Positions 43,523 to 53,012 of a stretch of 64,000 bases of DNA are shown piece after piece. The first letter of the stretch is position 1, and each line of letters begins with the position of its first letter. The stretch is taken from positions 806,001 through 870,000 of the forward strand of contig NZ_JADBDS010000002.1 of NCBI RefSeq assembly GCF_014873705.1. Reading direction: 5' to 3'. The stretch is from Mycobacterium sp. OAS707. Its GTDB lineage: Bacteria > Actinomycetota > Actinomycetes > Mycobacteriales > Mycobacteriaceae. The position numbers and the translations under genes were made by a program. The notes beneath the pieces are model-generated. The model made no database searches. It was given only the letters and a program-made list of their open reading frames with translations, and had not been told where the DNA came from.

Positions 43523-45547
43523 TCACGGAGTCAGCGTGCGATGTAGGAATTCATACATCAGCGCAGTTTGGTGGGCGGCCTGGGCATTGTTTGACACGCC
43601 GCCGTGCCCGCCTTCGGTGTTTTCGTAGTACAGGACGTTGTGTCCCGCATCGGCAAGGGCGGCCGCCATTTTCCGGGCGTGGCCGGGGTGGACGCGGTCG
43701 TCGTTGGTCGAGGTGGTGATCAGGATCGGCGGGTAACGGCGCTCGGTGCTGATGTTGTGATACGGCGAATATTGCTTGATGAATTCCCAATCCGCATCGT
43801 CGTCGGGATCGCCGTATTCGGCGACGAAGGCCGAGCCGCCGAGCGCGGAGAACCGCCGCATGTCCAGCAGCGGCTGGCGGCACACCAACGCACCGAACAG
43901 CTCGGGGTATTGGGTCAGCATCACCCCCATCAACAGCCCGCCGGCGCTGGCACCGCTGGCACCGAGTTGTGCCGGGGTCGTGACACCACGATCGATCAGA
44001 TCAGTGGCGACAGCGGCGAAATCCTCGGCTACCTTGTGCCTGCCTTCCCGGATGGACTGCAGGTACCAGTCGGGTCCATACTCACCGCCGCCGCGTGTGT
44101 TGGCCTGCGCGTAGGCGCCACCGCGCTCGAGCCACAGTCGTCCGACCGTACCGAGGTACCCGGGCCCCTGCGACTGCGCGAAGCCTCCGTATCCGCCGAG
44201 CAGGACGGGACGGGGACCGTCCGAATCGCGGTGGGAAACAAGAAAATACGGTATGCGAGTGCCGTCGGCAGAAGTCGCGAAGTGCTGGCTGACCGCTAGA
44301 TCGTCGGCCCTGAAACGGGCGGGCGACGATTTGATCTCGGAAACCGATTTATCGGCGTAGCCGTGCAGTAGGCGCGGCGGTTGGAGGAAACCGTAAGAGA
44401 CCAGAAAGATTTCGTCGCTGTAACCATCGGCCGCGTGGACCCCTGTTTCGGTGTTGTCAGGCACACCTGGGATCGACTTGGCTCGCCAACTGCCGGGCGT
44501 CATGACCTCCAAGCGGCTGACCACATCCTGCATGGTGACAACAACGAGATGGTTCTTGGTCCATACACCTCCTTGCAGGAACGTGTTTTCGTCAGGCTCG
44601 AACACGACATGCAATTGACCTGTCCCGGCGAGGAATTCGTCGATATCGGCAACGAGCAGCGTTCCTGGCCGATACGTGGTGTCCCCGCGGATCCACTCGA
44701 CAGGCACCGAGATCAAGATCCATTGCCCGTGCAGGTTCACCGGCGCTTCTGAGGGGACGTCGAGGCGCACCAGTTGCCCATCGCGCACCAGCATCATCTC
44801 GCGGCGTCTGTTGTCGATCTGACGAACGAATAGTGTGCGCCCACCGTACTGCCTGTCGACGGCGGCGAACACCGCGATGTCCCCGTCGGAGGCAGTGAAG
44901 ACCGTTTCGGCATCCGCCAGCGGCGTGCCGCGCCGCCACCGCTTGATGACCAGCGGGAAGCCGGCCGCCGATATCGTCCCTTCGCCGAAATCGCCGCTCA
45001 CCAGGACGGTGTTCTCGTCTTCCCAGCTGACATCGTTTCTGGCCGCCGGTAGGTTGAACCCGTCCGTGACGAATTCCCTTGTGAACATGTCGAATTCGCG
45101 AACCACCATCGCGTCCGAGCCGCCGTGCGACAGATAGATCAGCGCGCGACTGTACTCCGGGTCGATCACGTCGACGTTCTGCCACACCCAGTTCTCGTCC
45201 TCCGCGGCGGCCAACGCGTCGAGGTCGACGACTACGTCCCAATTCGGTTCGGCCTTGCGATACTCCTCCAGCGTGGTCCGCCGCCACAGGCCCCGCGGAT
45301 GCTCGGCATCGACCCAGTAGTTGTACAAGTAATCCCCGCGGCGCTTCACTGTCGGAATGCGGTCATCGGCATCGATCGATTCGAGCGTTTCGCCGCGCAG
45401 CAGTTCGAACCGCTCACCGCACAACGTGCCGAGTGTCGCGGAGTTGCGTCTGTCCACCCAAGCCCGGGATTGCTCGCTGCCGGTGTCCTCCAACCACAGA
45501 TACGGGTCATCGACCACAGATTTGCCCACATCACTCGTCGCTGTCAT
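43523..45547 (-). CDS. Prolyl oligopeptidase-family serine peptidase (S9)
   Basis: 674 aa, ATG at 45547 with an AGGGGTG ribosome binding site. N-terminal seven-bladed propeller (about 20-430) and a C-terminal alpha/beta hydrolase. Catalytic Ser in GASGASAGG, Asp in STNDDRVHPGHA and His in ENTEGGHGG. Family segments GGYGGFAQSQGPGYL and GGAYAQANTRGGGEYG are clear. No signal peptide, so cytosolic. Such enzymes cut short peptides after proline or basic residues. Confidence 0.93.
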   Translation of the reverse strand: MTATSDVGKSVVDDPYLWLEDTGSEQSRAWVDRRNSATLGTLCGERFELLRGETLESIDADDRIPTVKRRGDYLYNYWVDAEHPRGLWRRTTLEEYRKAEPNWDVVVDLDALAAAEDENWVWQNVDVIDPEYSRALIYLSHGGSDAMVVREFDMFTREFVTDGFNLPAARNDVSWEDENTVLVSGDFGEGTISAAGFPLVIKRWRRGTPLADAETVFTASDGDIAVFAAVDRQYGGRTLFVRQIDNRRREMMLVRDGQLVRLDVPSEAPVNLHGQWILISVPVEWIRGDTTYRPGTLLVADIDEFLAGTGQLHVVFEPDENTFLQGGVWTKNHLVVVTMQDVVSRLEVMTPGSWRAKSIPGVPDNTETGVHAADGYSDEIFLVSYGFLQPPRLLHGYADKSVSEIKSSPARFRADDLAVSQHFATSADGTRIPYFLVSHRDSDGPRPVLLGGYGGFAQSQGPGYLGTVGRLWLERGGAYAQANTRGGGEYGPDWYLQSIREGRHKVAEDFAAVATDLIDRGVTTPAQLGASGASAGGLLMGVMLTQYPELFGALVCRQPLLDMRRFSALGGSAFVAEYGDPDDDADWEFIKQYSPYHNISTERRYPPILITTSTNDDRVHPGHARKMAAALADAGHNVLYYENTEGGHGGVSNNAQAAHQTALMYEFLHRTLTP

Positions 45548-45664
45548 TACGGCACCCCTGTCCCCCGTGTGAGCCGCGCGTTCGGCATTTGAAGTGTGCC
45601 GCACATCAACGTGGGGCGAGCGAGTAATCGCCTACTCGAGCAGCGTTGCGCGGGGCGGTGCCAG

Positions 45665-46381
45665 CTACTTCCAGGCGAAAACCGGTTGCTCCAGCCCGTT
45701 GACCGCATCACCGCGGCCTTCCAGGCAGAGCCATCGAAACTGAAGCAGCACAGCACCTGTCGGTGCGTGAATGAGGTCATTTCCCAACGGAATCTGCACC
45801 ACTGGGCGCGGGCTCTCCGGGATCGTGATGAACCGCGGCGAGTCTTCGCGTTGCAGTTGGTGCAACCCGACCCGATACACGGCGGCCACCTCGTCGGGAG
45901 CGGGCTGCGGGTCGAGCCGTCCCCCGCCCCAGACGACGACCGGGGTGATCACGTATCCCGACCGGGTCGGGTAGTCGTCGAGCAAGCCCAGCACCGTCGA
46001 GGCCGGCAACGAGATGCCCACCTCTTCCTCCAGTTCCCGCAGGGCGGCGTCGACAGCGGTTTCGCCTGGGTCGAGGCGCCCGCCGGGAAGTGCCCATTGC
46101 GCTGCATGGGCGTTGAGCCGAGATGCCCTGCGGCACAGCAGAAATGCGGCCCCGCCGGAGACGTCGATCATGCGGCCGTCCAGACCGATCTGGCCGAGCA
46201 GCTCAGCGATCATCCCGTCGGCTCCCACCGGATCCACCCGGTCCTCACCGACTTCGGAGTCCACCAACACCACGGCGACGGCCGCATGCCGCTTCGTCGG
46301 ATCCGCGACGGTGCGACGGTCGTGTGCCGCCAACCGTTCGCGGATCTGCTCCCGCAGCGCGTCGTCGTAGGTGATCGTCAC
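45665..46381 (-). CDS. NUDIX hydrolase (CoA-diphosphatase-like)
   Basis: 238 aa, GTG start. The Nudix box Gx5Ex7REUxEExGU is exact: GGRLDPGETAVDAALRELEE followed by EVGI. An N-terminal lead of about 85 residues and the layout AAFLLCRRASRLNAHAAQWALPGG resemble CoA pyrophosphohydrolases, but their extra motif is not clearly seen, so the substrate is open. It is 3 nt downstream of glyS and may be co-expressed. Confidence 0.88.
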   Translation of the reverse strand: MTITYDDALREQIRERLAAHDRRTVADPTKRHAAVAVVLVDSEVGEDRVDPVGADGMIAELLGQIGLDGRMIDVSGGAAFLLCRRASRLNAHAAQWALPGGRLDPGETAVDAALRELEEEVGISLPASTVLGLLDDYPTRSGYVITPVVVWGGGRLDPQPAPDEVAAVYRVGLHQLQREDSPRFITIPESPRPVVQIPLGNDLIHAPTGAVLLQFRWLCLEGRGDAVNGLEQPVFAWK

Positions 46382-46384
46382 CGG

Positions 46385-47776
46385 TTAGCAGCCCTTGAGT
46401 CGGGCCGCCAGATAGTCGCTGACTGCGTCGAGTGCCACGCGGTCCTGAGTCATGGCGTCGCGCTCGCGGATGGTCACCGCTTGATCCTCGAGGGTGTCGA
46501 AGTCGACCGTCACACAGAACGGGGTGCCGATCTCGTCCTGGCGCCGGTAGCGCCGCCCGATCGCACTGGCGTCGTCGAATTCGACGTTCCAGCACTTGCG
46601 CAACTCCGCGGCGAGGTCGCGCGCCTTCGGCGAAAGGTCGGCGTGCCGCGACAGCGGCAGCACCGCGGCCTTGACCGGCGCCAGTCGCGGGTCGAGCCGC
46701 AGCACCGTGCGTTTGTCGACGCCACCCTTGGCGTTGGGCGCCTCGTCCTCGGCGTACGCGTCGACGAGGAACGCCATCAGTGACCGGGTGAGCCCGGCTG
46801 CGGGCTCGATCACGTACGGCACGTAACGGGTGTCGCTGGCTTGGTCGTAGAACGACAGATCGACACCGGAATGCTTTGAGTGCGTTGACAAGTCGAAGTT
46901 CGTCCGGTTCGCGACGCCTTCCAGCTCACCCCACGGGTTGCCCTGGAAGCCGAACTTGTACTCGATGTCGACCGTGCGATCGGAGTAGTGCGACAGCTTG
47001 TCCTTGGGATGTTCGTAGAGCCGAAGGTTGTCGGCGTCGATACCGAGGTCGACGTACCACTGCAAGCGGGTGTCGATCCAGTACTGGTGCCACTCCGGGG
47101 CGGTGTCGGGCTCGACGAAGAACTCCATCTCCATCTGTTCGAACTCACGGGTGCGGAAAATGAAGTTGCCCGGCGTGATCTCGTTGCGGAAGCTCTTGCC
47201 GATCTGGCCGATGCCGAACGGCGGCTTGCGGCGCGCGGTGGTGACGACGTTGGCGAAGTTGACGAAGATGCCCTGCGCGGTCTCTGGCCGCAGATAGTGC
47301 AGCCCCTCCTCGGTCTCGATGGGGCCGAGGTAGGTCTTGAGCATCATGTTGAAGTCGCGCGGCTCTGTCCACTGGCCCTTGGTGCCACAGTCGGGACAGA
47401 CGACCTCGGTCATCGGCACCGACTCCGGGTCCTCGATACCTTTCTTCGCCGCGTACGCCTCCTGCATGTGGTCTTGGCGGTGGCGCTTGTGACAGTTCAG
47501 GCATTCGACCAGCGGGTCGTTGAACACCTCGACGTGCCCGGAGGCGACCCACACTTCGCGCGGCAGGATGATCGAGCTGTCCAGGCCGACGACATCGTCG
47601 CGGCTGGTGACGACCGAGCGCCACCACTGCCGCTTGATGTTCTCCTTGAGCTCGACGCCGAGCGGACCGTAATCCCACGCCGACTTTGTGCCGCCGTAGA
47701 TTTCACCGGCCTGGTACACGAGCCCGCGCCGCTTGGCGAGGTTTGCAACGGTGTCGATGATCGAAGTCGCAGCCAC
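46385..47776 (-). CDS. glyS: Glycyl-tRNA synthetase, alpha2 type
   Basis: 463 aa from the GTG at 47776, the exact size remembered for Rv2357c; an upstream ATG at 47815 is rejected. Class II motifs: motif 1 region [20 protein letters not shown], motif 2 around [20 protein letters not shown] with EFFVEP, and motif 3 near [15 protein letters not shown] Cys pair set ([16 protein letters not shown]) marks the zinc-like insertion. Charges tRNA-Gly. Divergent from smtB across about 69 bp. Confidence 0.97.
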   Translation of the reverse strand: MAATSIIDTVANLAKRRGLVYQAGEIYGGTKSAWDYGPLGVELKENIKRQWWRSVVTSRDDVVGLDSSIILPREVWVASGHVEVFNDPLVECLNCHKRHRQDHMQEAYAAKKGIEDPESVPMTEVVCPDCGTKGQWTEPRDFNMMLKTYLGPIETEEGLHYLRPETAQGIFVNFANVVTTARRKPPFGIGQIGKSFRNEITPGNFIFRTREFEQMEMEFFVEPDTAPEWHQYWIDTRLQWYVDLGIDADNLRLYEHPKDKLSHYSDRTVDIEYKFGFQGNPWGELEGVANRTNFDLSTHSKHSGVDLSFYDQASDTRYVPYVIEPAAGLTRSLMAFLVDAYAEDEAPNAKGGVDKRTVLRLDPRLAPVKAAVLPLSRHADLSPKARDLAAELRKCWNVEFDDASAIGRRYRRQDEIGTPFCVTVDFDTLEDQAVTIRERDAMTQDRVALDAVSDYLAARLKGC

Positions 47777-47808
47777 GGGTGACAACCTTATCGGCCGCCC
47801 GCCATGCG

Positions 47809-47836
47809 TTGACATGCGCGGTCACGCATGTAATCT
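47809..47836 (+). promoter_or_regulatory. smtB-zur promoter with inverted repeat in its spacer
   Basis: TTGACA (47809-47814), 16-nt spacer, TAATCT (47831-47836). The inverted repeat ACATGCG-N6-CGCATGT (47812-47831) is perfect and lies between and over both boxes, a typical ArsR/SmtB operator position. Only 9 nt separate the -10 box from the smtB ATG, so the transcript is probably leaderless. A second weaker symmetry TGAAAACCGTTTCCA follows at the start codon and resembles Zur-type boxes. Confidence 0.65.
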
Positions 47837-47845
47837 GGCGGCATA

Positions 47846-48205
47846 ATGAAAACCGTTTCCACTTTGCCCGGCAGCGGGTCGCACGACCACGGCGGCGTGC
47901 CGCTACCGGAGCTTCCGTCGCGCGACCTTCTCGACACCGCCGGCGACCTGTTGCGGGCGTTGGCCGCGCCGGTGCGCATCGCGATCGTGCTGCAGCTTCG
48001 CGAGTCGGCGCGCTGCGTGCACGAGCTCGTCGACGCGCTGGCGGTGCCGCAGCCCCTGGTCAGCCAGCACCTGCGCATCCTCAAGTCGGCGGGCGTGGTG
48101 GCGGGCGAACGCTCCGGACGCGAAGTGATGTACCGGCTGGTCGACCACCACCTCGCCGACATCGTCGTCGCGGCGGTCACGCACGCGGCCGAGGGCAGCG
48201 AGTGA
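47846..48205 (+). CDS. smtB: Zinc-responsive ArsR/SmtB repressor
   Basis: 119 aa. Winged helix-turn-helix with ALAAPVRIAIVLQLRESARC, CVHELVDALAVPQPLVSQHL and the wing GERSGREVMYRLVDHH. The classical alpha-5 zinc site DxHx10HxxE is intact: Asp100, His102, His113, Glu116. Zinc release allows DNA binding in apo-form; zinc frees the promoter. An His-rich N-terminus (GSHDHGG) may aid metal capture. GTGA overlap with zur means coupled expression, as in Rv2358-Rv2359. Confidence 0.95.
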   Translation: MKTVSTLPGSGSHDHGGVPLPELPSRDLLDTAGDLLRALAAPVRIAIVLQLRESARCVHELVDALAVPQPLVSQHLRILKSAGVVAGERSGREVMYRLVDHHLADIVVAAVTHAAEGSE

Positions 48206-48600
48206 GCCCGGCGACGGGCGTGCGCGCCACCCGGCAGCGCGCGGCGATCTCAGCGCTGCTGGAGAACCTCGACGACTTCCGCTCTGCCCAGGAACTGCAC
48301 GACGAACTGCGCCGCCGGGGTGAAGGCATCGGGCTGACGACCGTGTACCGCACGCTGCAGTCGATGGCCGCCAGCGGACTCGTCGACACGCTGCGCACCG
48401 ACACCGGCGAATCGGTGTACCGACGCTGCTCGGACGATCATCACCACCACCTCGTCTGCCGGACCTGCGGTTCGACGGTCGAGATCCAGGGCGGCGACGT
48501 CGAGGCCTGGGCGGCCGAGGTCGCGCGCGAGCACGGCTTCTCCGACGTCAGTCACACCATCGAGATCTTCGGCATCTGCGGCGACTGCGCCGACAAGTAG
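48202..48600 (+). CDS. zur: Zinc uptake regulator Zur (FurB)
   Basis: 132 aa from the GTG at 48202, inside the smtB stop. Fur-family winged helix (RATRQRAAISALLENLDDFR; GIGLTTVYRTLQSMAASGLV), then metal ligands: HHHH at 80-83, Cys86-x2-Cys89 and Cys126-x2-Cys129 for the structural zinc. With zinc bound it represses zinc-uptake and alternative ribosomal protein genes in mycobacteria. Zinc-bound SmtB lifts repression of zur, linking the two sensors. Confidence 0.96.
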   Translation: MSPATGVRATRQRAAISALLENLDDFRSAQELHDELRRRGEGIGLTTVYRTLQSMAASGLVDTLRTDTGESVYRRCSDDHHHHLVCRTCGSTVEIQGGDVEAWAAEVAREHGFSDVSHTIEIFGICGDCADK

Positions 48601-48607
48601 CGGGGCG

Positions 48608-49015
48608 CTATCCGACCAAATCGCGGCGGATGTCGGCGCCGGTGCCGAGCACCAGCAGGATCAGCGTGCGCAGCGCGTCGTCGGCCAGACCGACGCCCGG
48701 GAAGTTGTACCGCAGCAGCACGTCGCCGACCTTCTTCGAATTGCCTTTGGCGCCAGCGCTTTTCTCCACCAGCGACACGGTGCCGAGCAGCGTGTTGCGG
48801 GCGTGGCTTGCGATGCGGTTACGAATCTTGGCGTCCACCGGCAGATCCCACGCCAGAATCTGAGTCAGCGACACCATGTCCAGACCCTCGCCGATCGTCA
48901 CCACGCGCAGCGACGAGATCGTCTGGTCGTGGCGCACGGTGAGCGCGCCGTCGTCCTCCCGCTGGATCGACGTGACGTCGTCGAGGATCGTGGCGAGTCG
49001 CTCCTGAAGATCCAT
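48608..49015 (-). CDS. Conserved protein of Rv2360c type, unknown function
   Basis: 135 aa from the ATG at 49015, whose A overlaps the uppS stop (TGATG). Alpha/beta with alternating patterns (LQERLATILDDVTSIQRED; LTVRHDQTISSLRVVTIGEG; ILAWDLPVDAKIRNRIASHA), reminiscent of the YbjN / type III chaperone-like fold, though I cannot assign it. Position equals Rv2360c. Translation coupled to uppS. Converges with zur, 7 nt between stops. Confidence 0.75.
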   Translation of the reverse strand: MDLQERLATILDDVTSIQREDDGALTVRHDQTISSLRVVTIGEGLDMVSLTQILAWDLPVDAKIRNRIASHARNTLLGTVSLVEKSAGAKGNSKKVGDVLLRYNFPGVGLADDALRTLILLVLGTGADIRRDLVG

Positions 49016-49896
49016 CAGGCCCTTCCGAAGCGCCGGTTGCGGTTCACGTACTCCTCGCACGCCTCCCACAGGTCGCGGCGGTCGTAGTCCGGCCACAGCT
49101 TGTCCTGGAAGACGTATTCGGCGTAGGCGGCCTGCCAGATCAAGAAGTTGCTCGCCCGTTGCTCCCCGGACGTGCGGATGAACAGGTCGACGTCGGGGAT
49201 GTCGGCGCGATGCAGATGCTTGGCGAACATCGCCTCGTTGATCCGGTTGGGGTTGATCTTGCCGTCGGCCGCCTCCTGTGCGAGTTCGCGGGCGGCCTCG
49301 ACGATCTCGGTGCGCCCGCCGTAGTTCACGCAGTAGTTGATGGTGATGACGTCGTTGCCGACCGTCATCTGCTCGGCGATATCGAATTCCTTGATGACGC
49401 TGCGCCACATCCTGGGCCGCGAGCCGACCCAGCGCATGTTGACGCCCATGTCGTTGAGGTTCTCGCGCCGCCTGCGCACCACCTCGCGGTTGAACCCCAT
49501 CAGGAAGCGCACCTCCTCGGTGCTGCGCTTCCAGTTCTCGGTGGAGAACGCATACACCGTCAGGTGTTTGATGCCGATTTCGATGGCCCCGCAGGTGATG
49601 TCGATGAGCACCGCCTCACCCATCTTGTGGCCCTCGGTGCGGTGCAGGCCGCGCTGCGTGGCCCACCGCCCGTTGCCGTCCATCACGACGGCGACATGGC
49701 TGGGCACCTGGTCGGCAGGAATCTTGGGCGCGGCGGCCTTCGAGGTGTGCTGCGGCGGGCGGGCGAACCGGCCGTTGGTGTGCGGTGGCAGATCCGGGAA
49801 CACCACCGGCCACGTCGACTTGTCGGGAAACGTCGGATAGTCGTCAGGCGCCGGGGGCAGCTGTGGGTAAGTGGTCTTGCCCCGCTTGATCGCCAT
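49015..49896 (-). CDS. uppS: Long-chain (decaprenyl) cis-prenyl diphosphate synthase
   Basis: 293 aa from the ATG at 49896; a start at 49950 adds an unlikely 18 residues. UPP synthase motifs: [17 protein letters not shown] (catalytic Asp), [35 protein letters not shown], and [19 protein letters not shown]. The 75-residue Pro-rich N-terminus is typical of mycobacterial Rv2361c. It extends prenyl diphosphate to decaprenyl diphosphate, the carrier for peptidoglycan, arabinan and galactan. Starts inside recO (53-nt overlap). Confidence 0.96.
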   Translation of the reverse strand: MAIKRGKTTYPQLPPAPDDYPTFPDKSTWPVVFPDLPPHTNGRFARPPQHTSKAAAPKIPADQVPSHVAVVMDGNGRWATQRGLHRTEGHKMGEAVLIDITCGAIEIGIKHLTVYAFSTENWKRSTEEVRFLMGFNREVVRRRRENLNDMGVNMRWVGSRPRMWRSVIKEFDIAEQMTVGNDVITINYCVNYGGRTEIVEAARELAQEAADGKINPNRINEAMFAKHLHRADIPDVDLFIRTSGEQRASNFLIWQAAYAEYVFQDKLWPDYDRRDLWEACEEYVNRNRRFGRA

Positions 49897-50686
49897 GGCT
49901 GACATCCTGCCCGAACACCGATACGCGGTGCTCAGCGACTGTGCGATCAACCCGGTAGGTCCGTTCGACCAGCGGCAATGTTCGCAGCTGGCGTTCCAGG
50001 TGCCACTGCAGGTGCGCGGCCACCAGCCCGCTGGCCTGGCTGCGGTACGACGACGGCGACGCTTGTGCGTGCTCCCAGTCGCCGTCGTTGAGTGCGGCCA
50101 TCAAGTCAAGCACCCCCTGCGGCGGAGTCGCCGACCCGGACGGGCGGCAGTGCACGCACACGCTGCCGCCGGCCCCGACGTGGAACGCCCGGTGCGGACC
50201 GGGTGTAGCGCAGCGGGCGCATTCGGTCAGTGCCGGCGCCCAGCCCGCGATTCCCATGGCGCGCAACAGATATGCGTCGAGCACGAGTTCGCGGGGACGG
50301 CTGCCATCAGCGACCGCTCGCAGAGTCGCCACGGTGAGCCGGTGCAGCGCGGGCGCGGGAGCCCGCTCCTCCCCCGCCAACCGCTCAGCGGTCTCCAGCA
50401 CCGCGCACGCGCACGTGTAGCGGCCGTAGTCGTTGACGATGTCGGTGGCGAACGCGTCGATGGCCTGCACCTGGGTGACGATGTCGAGGTTGCGGCCGGG
50501 ATGCAGCTGAACGTCGATGTGCGCGAACGGCTCCAGCCGCGCCCCGAACTTGCTGCGCGTGCGACGCACACCCTTGGCCACCGCGCGCACCATCCCGTGG
50601 TCGCGGGTGAGCAAGGTGACGATCCGGTCGGCCTCGCCGAGCTTGTGCTGACGCAGCACGACCGCCCGGTCCCGATACAGCCGCAT
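49844..50686 (-). CDS. recO: DNA repair protein RecO
   Basis: 280 aa. N-terminal OB fold ([40 protein letters not shown]), a helical domain and a zinc finger ([10 protein letters not shown] ... [10 protein letters not shown]). RecO loads RecA onto SSB-coated DNA with RecR and anneals strands. The C-terminal tail ([20 protein letters not shown]) extends over the uppS start and is likely disordered. Divergent from amiA2 by 63 bp. Confidence 0.95.
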   Translation of the reverse strand: MRLYRDRAVVLRQHKLGEADRIVTLLTRDHGMVRAVAKGVRRTRSKFGARLEPFAHIDVQLHPGRNLDIVTQVQAIDAFATDIVNDYGRYTCACAVLETAERLAGEERAPAPALHRLTVATLRAVADGSRPRELVLDAYLLRAMGIAGWAPALTECARCATPGPHRAFHVGAGGSVCVHCRPSGSATPPQGVLDLMAALNDGDWEHAQASPSSYRSQASGLVAAHLQWHLERQLRTLPLVERTYRVDRTVAEHRVSVFGQDVSHGDQAGQDHLPTAAPGA

Positions 50687-50749
50687 TAAGAAAGTCTCTC
50701 ACCGCGATCTGACAGTTGCTGGTTGGCAACGCCGATATTCTCGTAATCG

Positions 50750-52288
50750 ATGGTCGAACCTGCCGGACGCAACGCCCGATTTCCTACGATCACCAACCAG
50801 CTTTACCAGCTCGCCGCGGGCACGGTCACGTCGGACCAACTGGTACGGCGATCACTTGATGCCATCGAGGCGAGCCAGTCGACGCTCAACGCGTTTCGGG
50901 TGGTGCTGCGGGAGCAGGCGCTGGCCGACGCGGCCGAGGCCGACCGCAAACGCGCGGCCGGAAAAGAACTTCCGTTGCTGGGAATTCCGATCGCTGTCAA
51001 GGACGACGTCGACGTCGCAGGCGTCCCCACCCGGTTCGGCACCGCCGGGCATGTCCGCGACGCCGAGCGCGACTCCGAGGTGGTCCGCCGGTTGCGGGCC
51101 GCGGGCGCGGTGATCGTCGGCAAGACCAACACGTGTGAATTGGGCCAGTGGCCGTTCACCAGCGGGCCGGGGTTCGGGCACACGCGCAACCCGTGGTCGA
51201 GCGAGCACACGCCGGGCGGTTCGTCGGGCGGCAGCGCGGCTGCTGTTGCGGCGGGCTTGGTGGCGGCGGCCATCGGCTCCGACGGCGCAGGCAGCGTGCG
51301 AATCCCCGCGGCGTGGACCCATTTGGTCGGCATCAAGCCACAGCGCGGTCGCATTTCGACCTGGCCGCTGCCCGAGGCGTTCAACGGCATCACGGTGAAC
51401 GGCGTGTTGGCGCGCACCGTGACCGACGCCGCGCTGGTGCTGGACGCGGCGTCGGGCAACGCCCCGGGCGATCTGCATCAGCCGCCGCCGGTGCTGGGGG
51501 CACCTCCCGCTCGCGGGGGAATGTCGGACTTCGTCGCGCAGGCGCCGGGACCGCTGAAGATCGCGATGTCGACGAAGTTCGCCTACAGCGTCTTCAAGCC
51601 CAAGTTGCACCCCGAGATCCGTGCGGCGATGGAGACCGTCGCGGGCCAACTCGAGGAACTGGGCCACACGGTCGTCGAGCGCGACCCCGACTACAACCTG
51701 CGGATGTCGTGGAACTTCTTGTCCCGCTCGACCTCAGGCCTGCTCGATTGGGTCGATCGGCTCGGCCCGAACGTCAAACTGGACAAGCGGACGCTGGCCA
51801 ATACCCGGACCGGTTGGCTGCTGTCGCAGAACACGCTGCGCAAGGCCCGCGCCCGCGAGGCCGAGTCGCAGCGCCGGATCGGGTGGATCTTCAATCTCGT
51901 CGACGTCGTGCTGGCGCCGACGACCGCGCTGCCCCCGCCGAGGGTGACCGACTTCGACGAGCGGGGCGGGTTGTCGACGGACCGCGCGATGATCCGCGCA
52001 TGCCCGGCGACGTGGCCGTGGAACCTGCTCGGCTGGCCGTCGATCAATGTGCCCGCCGGGTTCACGTACGGCGGCCTGCCGATCGGTGTTCAGCTGATGG
52101 GCCCGGCCAACAGCGAACCGCTGCTGATCTCGCTTGCTGCCGAGTTGGAGGCGCTCAACGGCTGGGCGATGCGGCAGCCCGACGTCTGGTGGGACCGGCG
52201 TCAACGCGCAACGGCGCCTGAACTGGTTTCCGAAGCTGCTATGGAGAATCTTGCCGCTGACGAGCCGCTGAGCAACGAGGTCGCGTAA
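50750..52288 (+). CDS. amiA2: Amidase-signature family hydrolase
   Basis: 512 aa. The Ser-cisSer-Lys triad can be placed: Lys in GIPIAVKDDVDVAG, cis-Ser and nucleophile in HTPGGSSGGSAAAVAAGLV with GSDGAGSVRIPAAWTH. It hydrolyses an amide bond in a small molecule; substrate unknown. Corresponds to AmiA2 (Rv2363), with about 28 extra residues, mostly C-terminal. The next gene follows 13 nt later. Confidence 0.93.
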   Translation: MVEPAGRNARFPTITNQLYQLAAGTVTSDQLVRRSLDAIEASQSTLNAFRVVLREQALADAAEADRKRAAGKELPLLGIPIAVKDDVDVAGVPTRFGTAGHVRDAERDSEVVRRLRAAGAVIVGKTNTCELGQWPFTSGPGFGHTRNPWSSEHTPGGSSGGSAAAVAAGLVAAAIGSDGAGSVRIPAAWTHLVGIKPQRGRISTWPLPEAFNGITVNGVLARTVTDAALVLDAASGNAPGDLHQPPPVLGAPPARGGMSDFVAQAPGPLKIAMSTKFAYSVFKPKLHPEIRAAMETVAGQLEELGHTVVERDPDYNLRMSWNFLSRSTSGLLDWVDRLGPNVKLDKRTLANTRTGWLLSQNTLRKARAREAESQRRIGWIFNLVDVVLAPTTALPPPRVTDFDERGGLSTDRAMIRACPATWPWNLLGWPSINVPAGFTYGGLPIGVQLMGPANSEPLLISLAAELEALNGWAMRQPDVWWDRRQRATAPELVSEAAMENLAADEPLSNEVA

Positions 52289-52301
52289 TCTCCCGATCGT
52301 G

Positions 52302-52844
52302 ATGGTTCTTCGTGCGCTGCCGGTTGTCGCGGTGGTTGTTGGCGCCGTCGCGGGCATGCCCGCCGCCAGCGCCGACAACAAGCGGCTGAACGACGGGGTG
52401 GTCGCCAACGTCTATACGGTCCAGCATCAGGCCGGCTGCACCAACGACGTGAAGATCAATCCGAAGCTGCGTCTCGCCGCCCAGTGGCACACCAACGACG
52501 TGCTGAACAACCGCGCACTGGACGGTGACATCGGTTCGGACGGGTCAACGGTCGCCGATCGCGCGCGCAACGCCGGCTACGCCGGACCCGTGGCAGAGAC
52601 CGTCGCGATCAACCCCGCACTGGCGATCAGCGGCGTCGAGTTGATCAACCAGTGGTATTACCGGCCCGACTACTACACGATCATGGCGGACTGCGCCAAC
52701 ACCGACATCGGTGTGTGGTCGGAAAGCCAGCTGGACCGCACGGTCGTGGTCGCGGTGTACGGCAAGGGTGACGGCGCTCCGCCCGTCAACGCGCCGCCGG
52801 GGCAGCGGCCGTTCGGACAGCCCGGCGCGGGTTGGCCGGGCTAA
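52302..52844 (+). CDS. Secreted CAP (SCP/PR-1)-domain protein
   Basis: 180 aa from ATG 52302 (a GTG one codon earlier is also possible). Signal peptide with cleavage after ASA (about residue 24). The rest is CAP-like: AQWHTNDVLNNRALDG, GSDGSTVADRARNAGYAG, AETVAINPALAISGVELINQ, CANTDIGVWSES, RTVVVAVYG. Two cysteines. The CAP His of the usual tetrad is present in QWHTND. The Pro/Gly-rich tail is flexible. CAP proteins bind lipids or act in the wall; role here unknown. Confidence 0.85.
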   Translation: MVLRALPVVAVVVGAVAGMPAASADNKRLNDGVVANVYTVQHQAGCTNDVKINPKLRLAAQWHTNDVLNNRALDGDIGSDGSTVADRARNAGYAGPVAETVAINPALAISGVELINQWYYRPDYYTIMADCANTDIGVWSESQLDRTVVVAVYGKGDGAPPVNAPPGQRPFGQPGAGWPG

Positions 52845-52888
52845 ACCTCAAAGCCCAGTCGCCCAAAGTTGTTTCGGCTCACCCCGGT

Positions 52889-52945
52889 CGAGATCGCAGT
52901 TATTGCGAAGAACTATGAGTGCACCGCACGATAACTGCAATCTCG
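52889..52945. repeat. Long hairpin between two converging genes
   Basis: Arms of 15 nt (CGAGATCGCAGTTAT at 52889-52903; ATAACTGCAATCTCG at 52931-52945) pair with one mismatch around a 27-nt loop. It lies in the 168-bp gap between the CAP gene and era, whose 3' ends face each other. It may be a bidirectional terminator or a copy of a dispersed palindromic element. Confidence 0.65.
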
Positions 52946-53012
52946 CGGGCTAGGGCCAGTCAGCATATGGCCGTCAGAAGAAACGGTCGCCACACGACAC
53001 ATGCTCCCGGAC

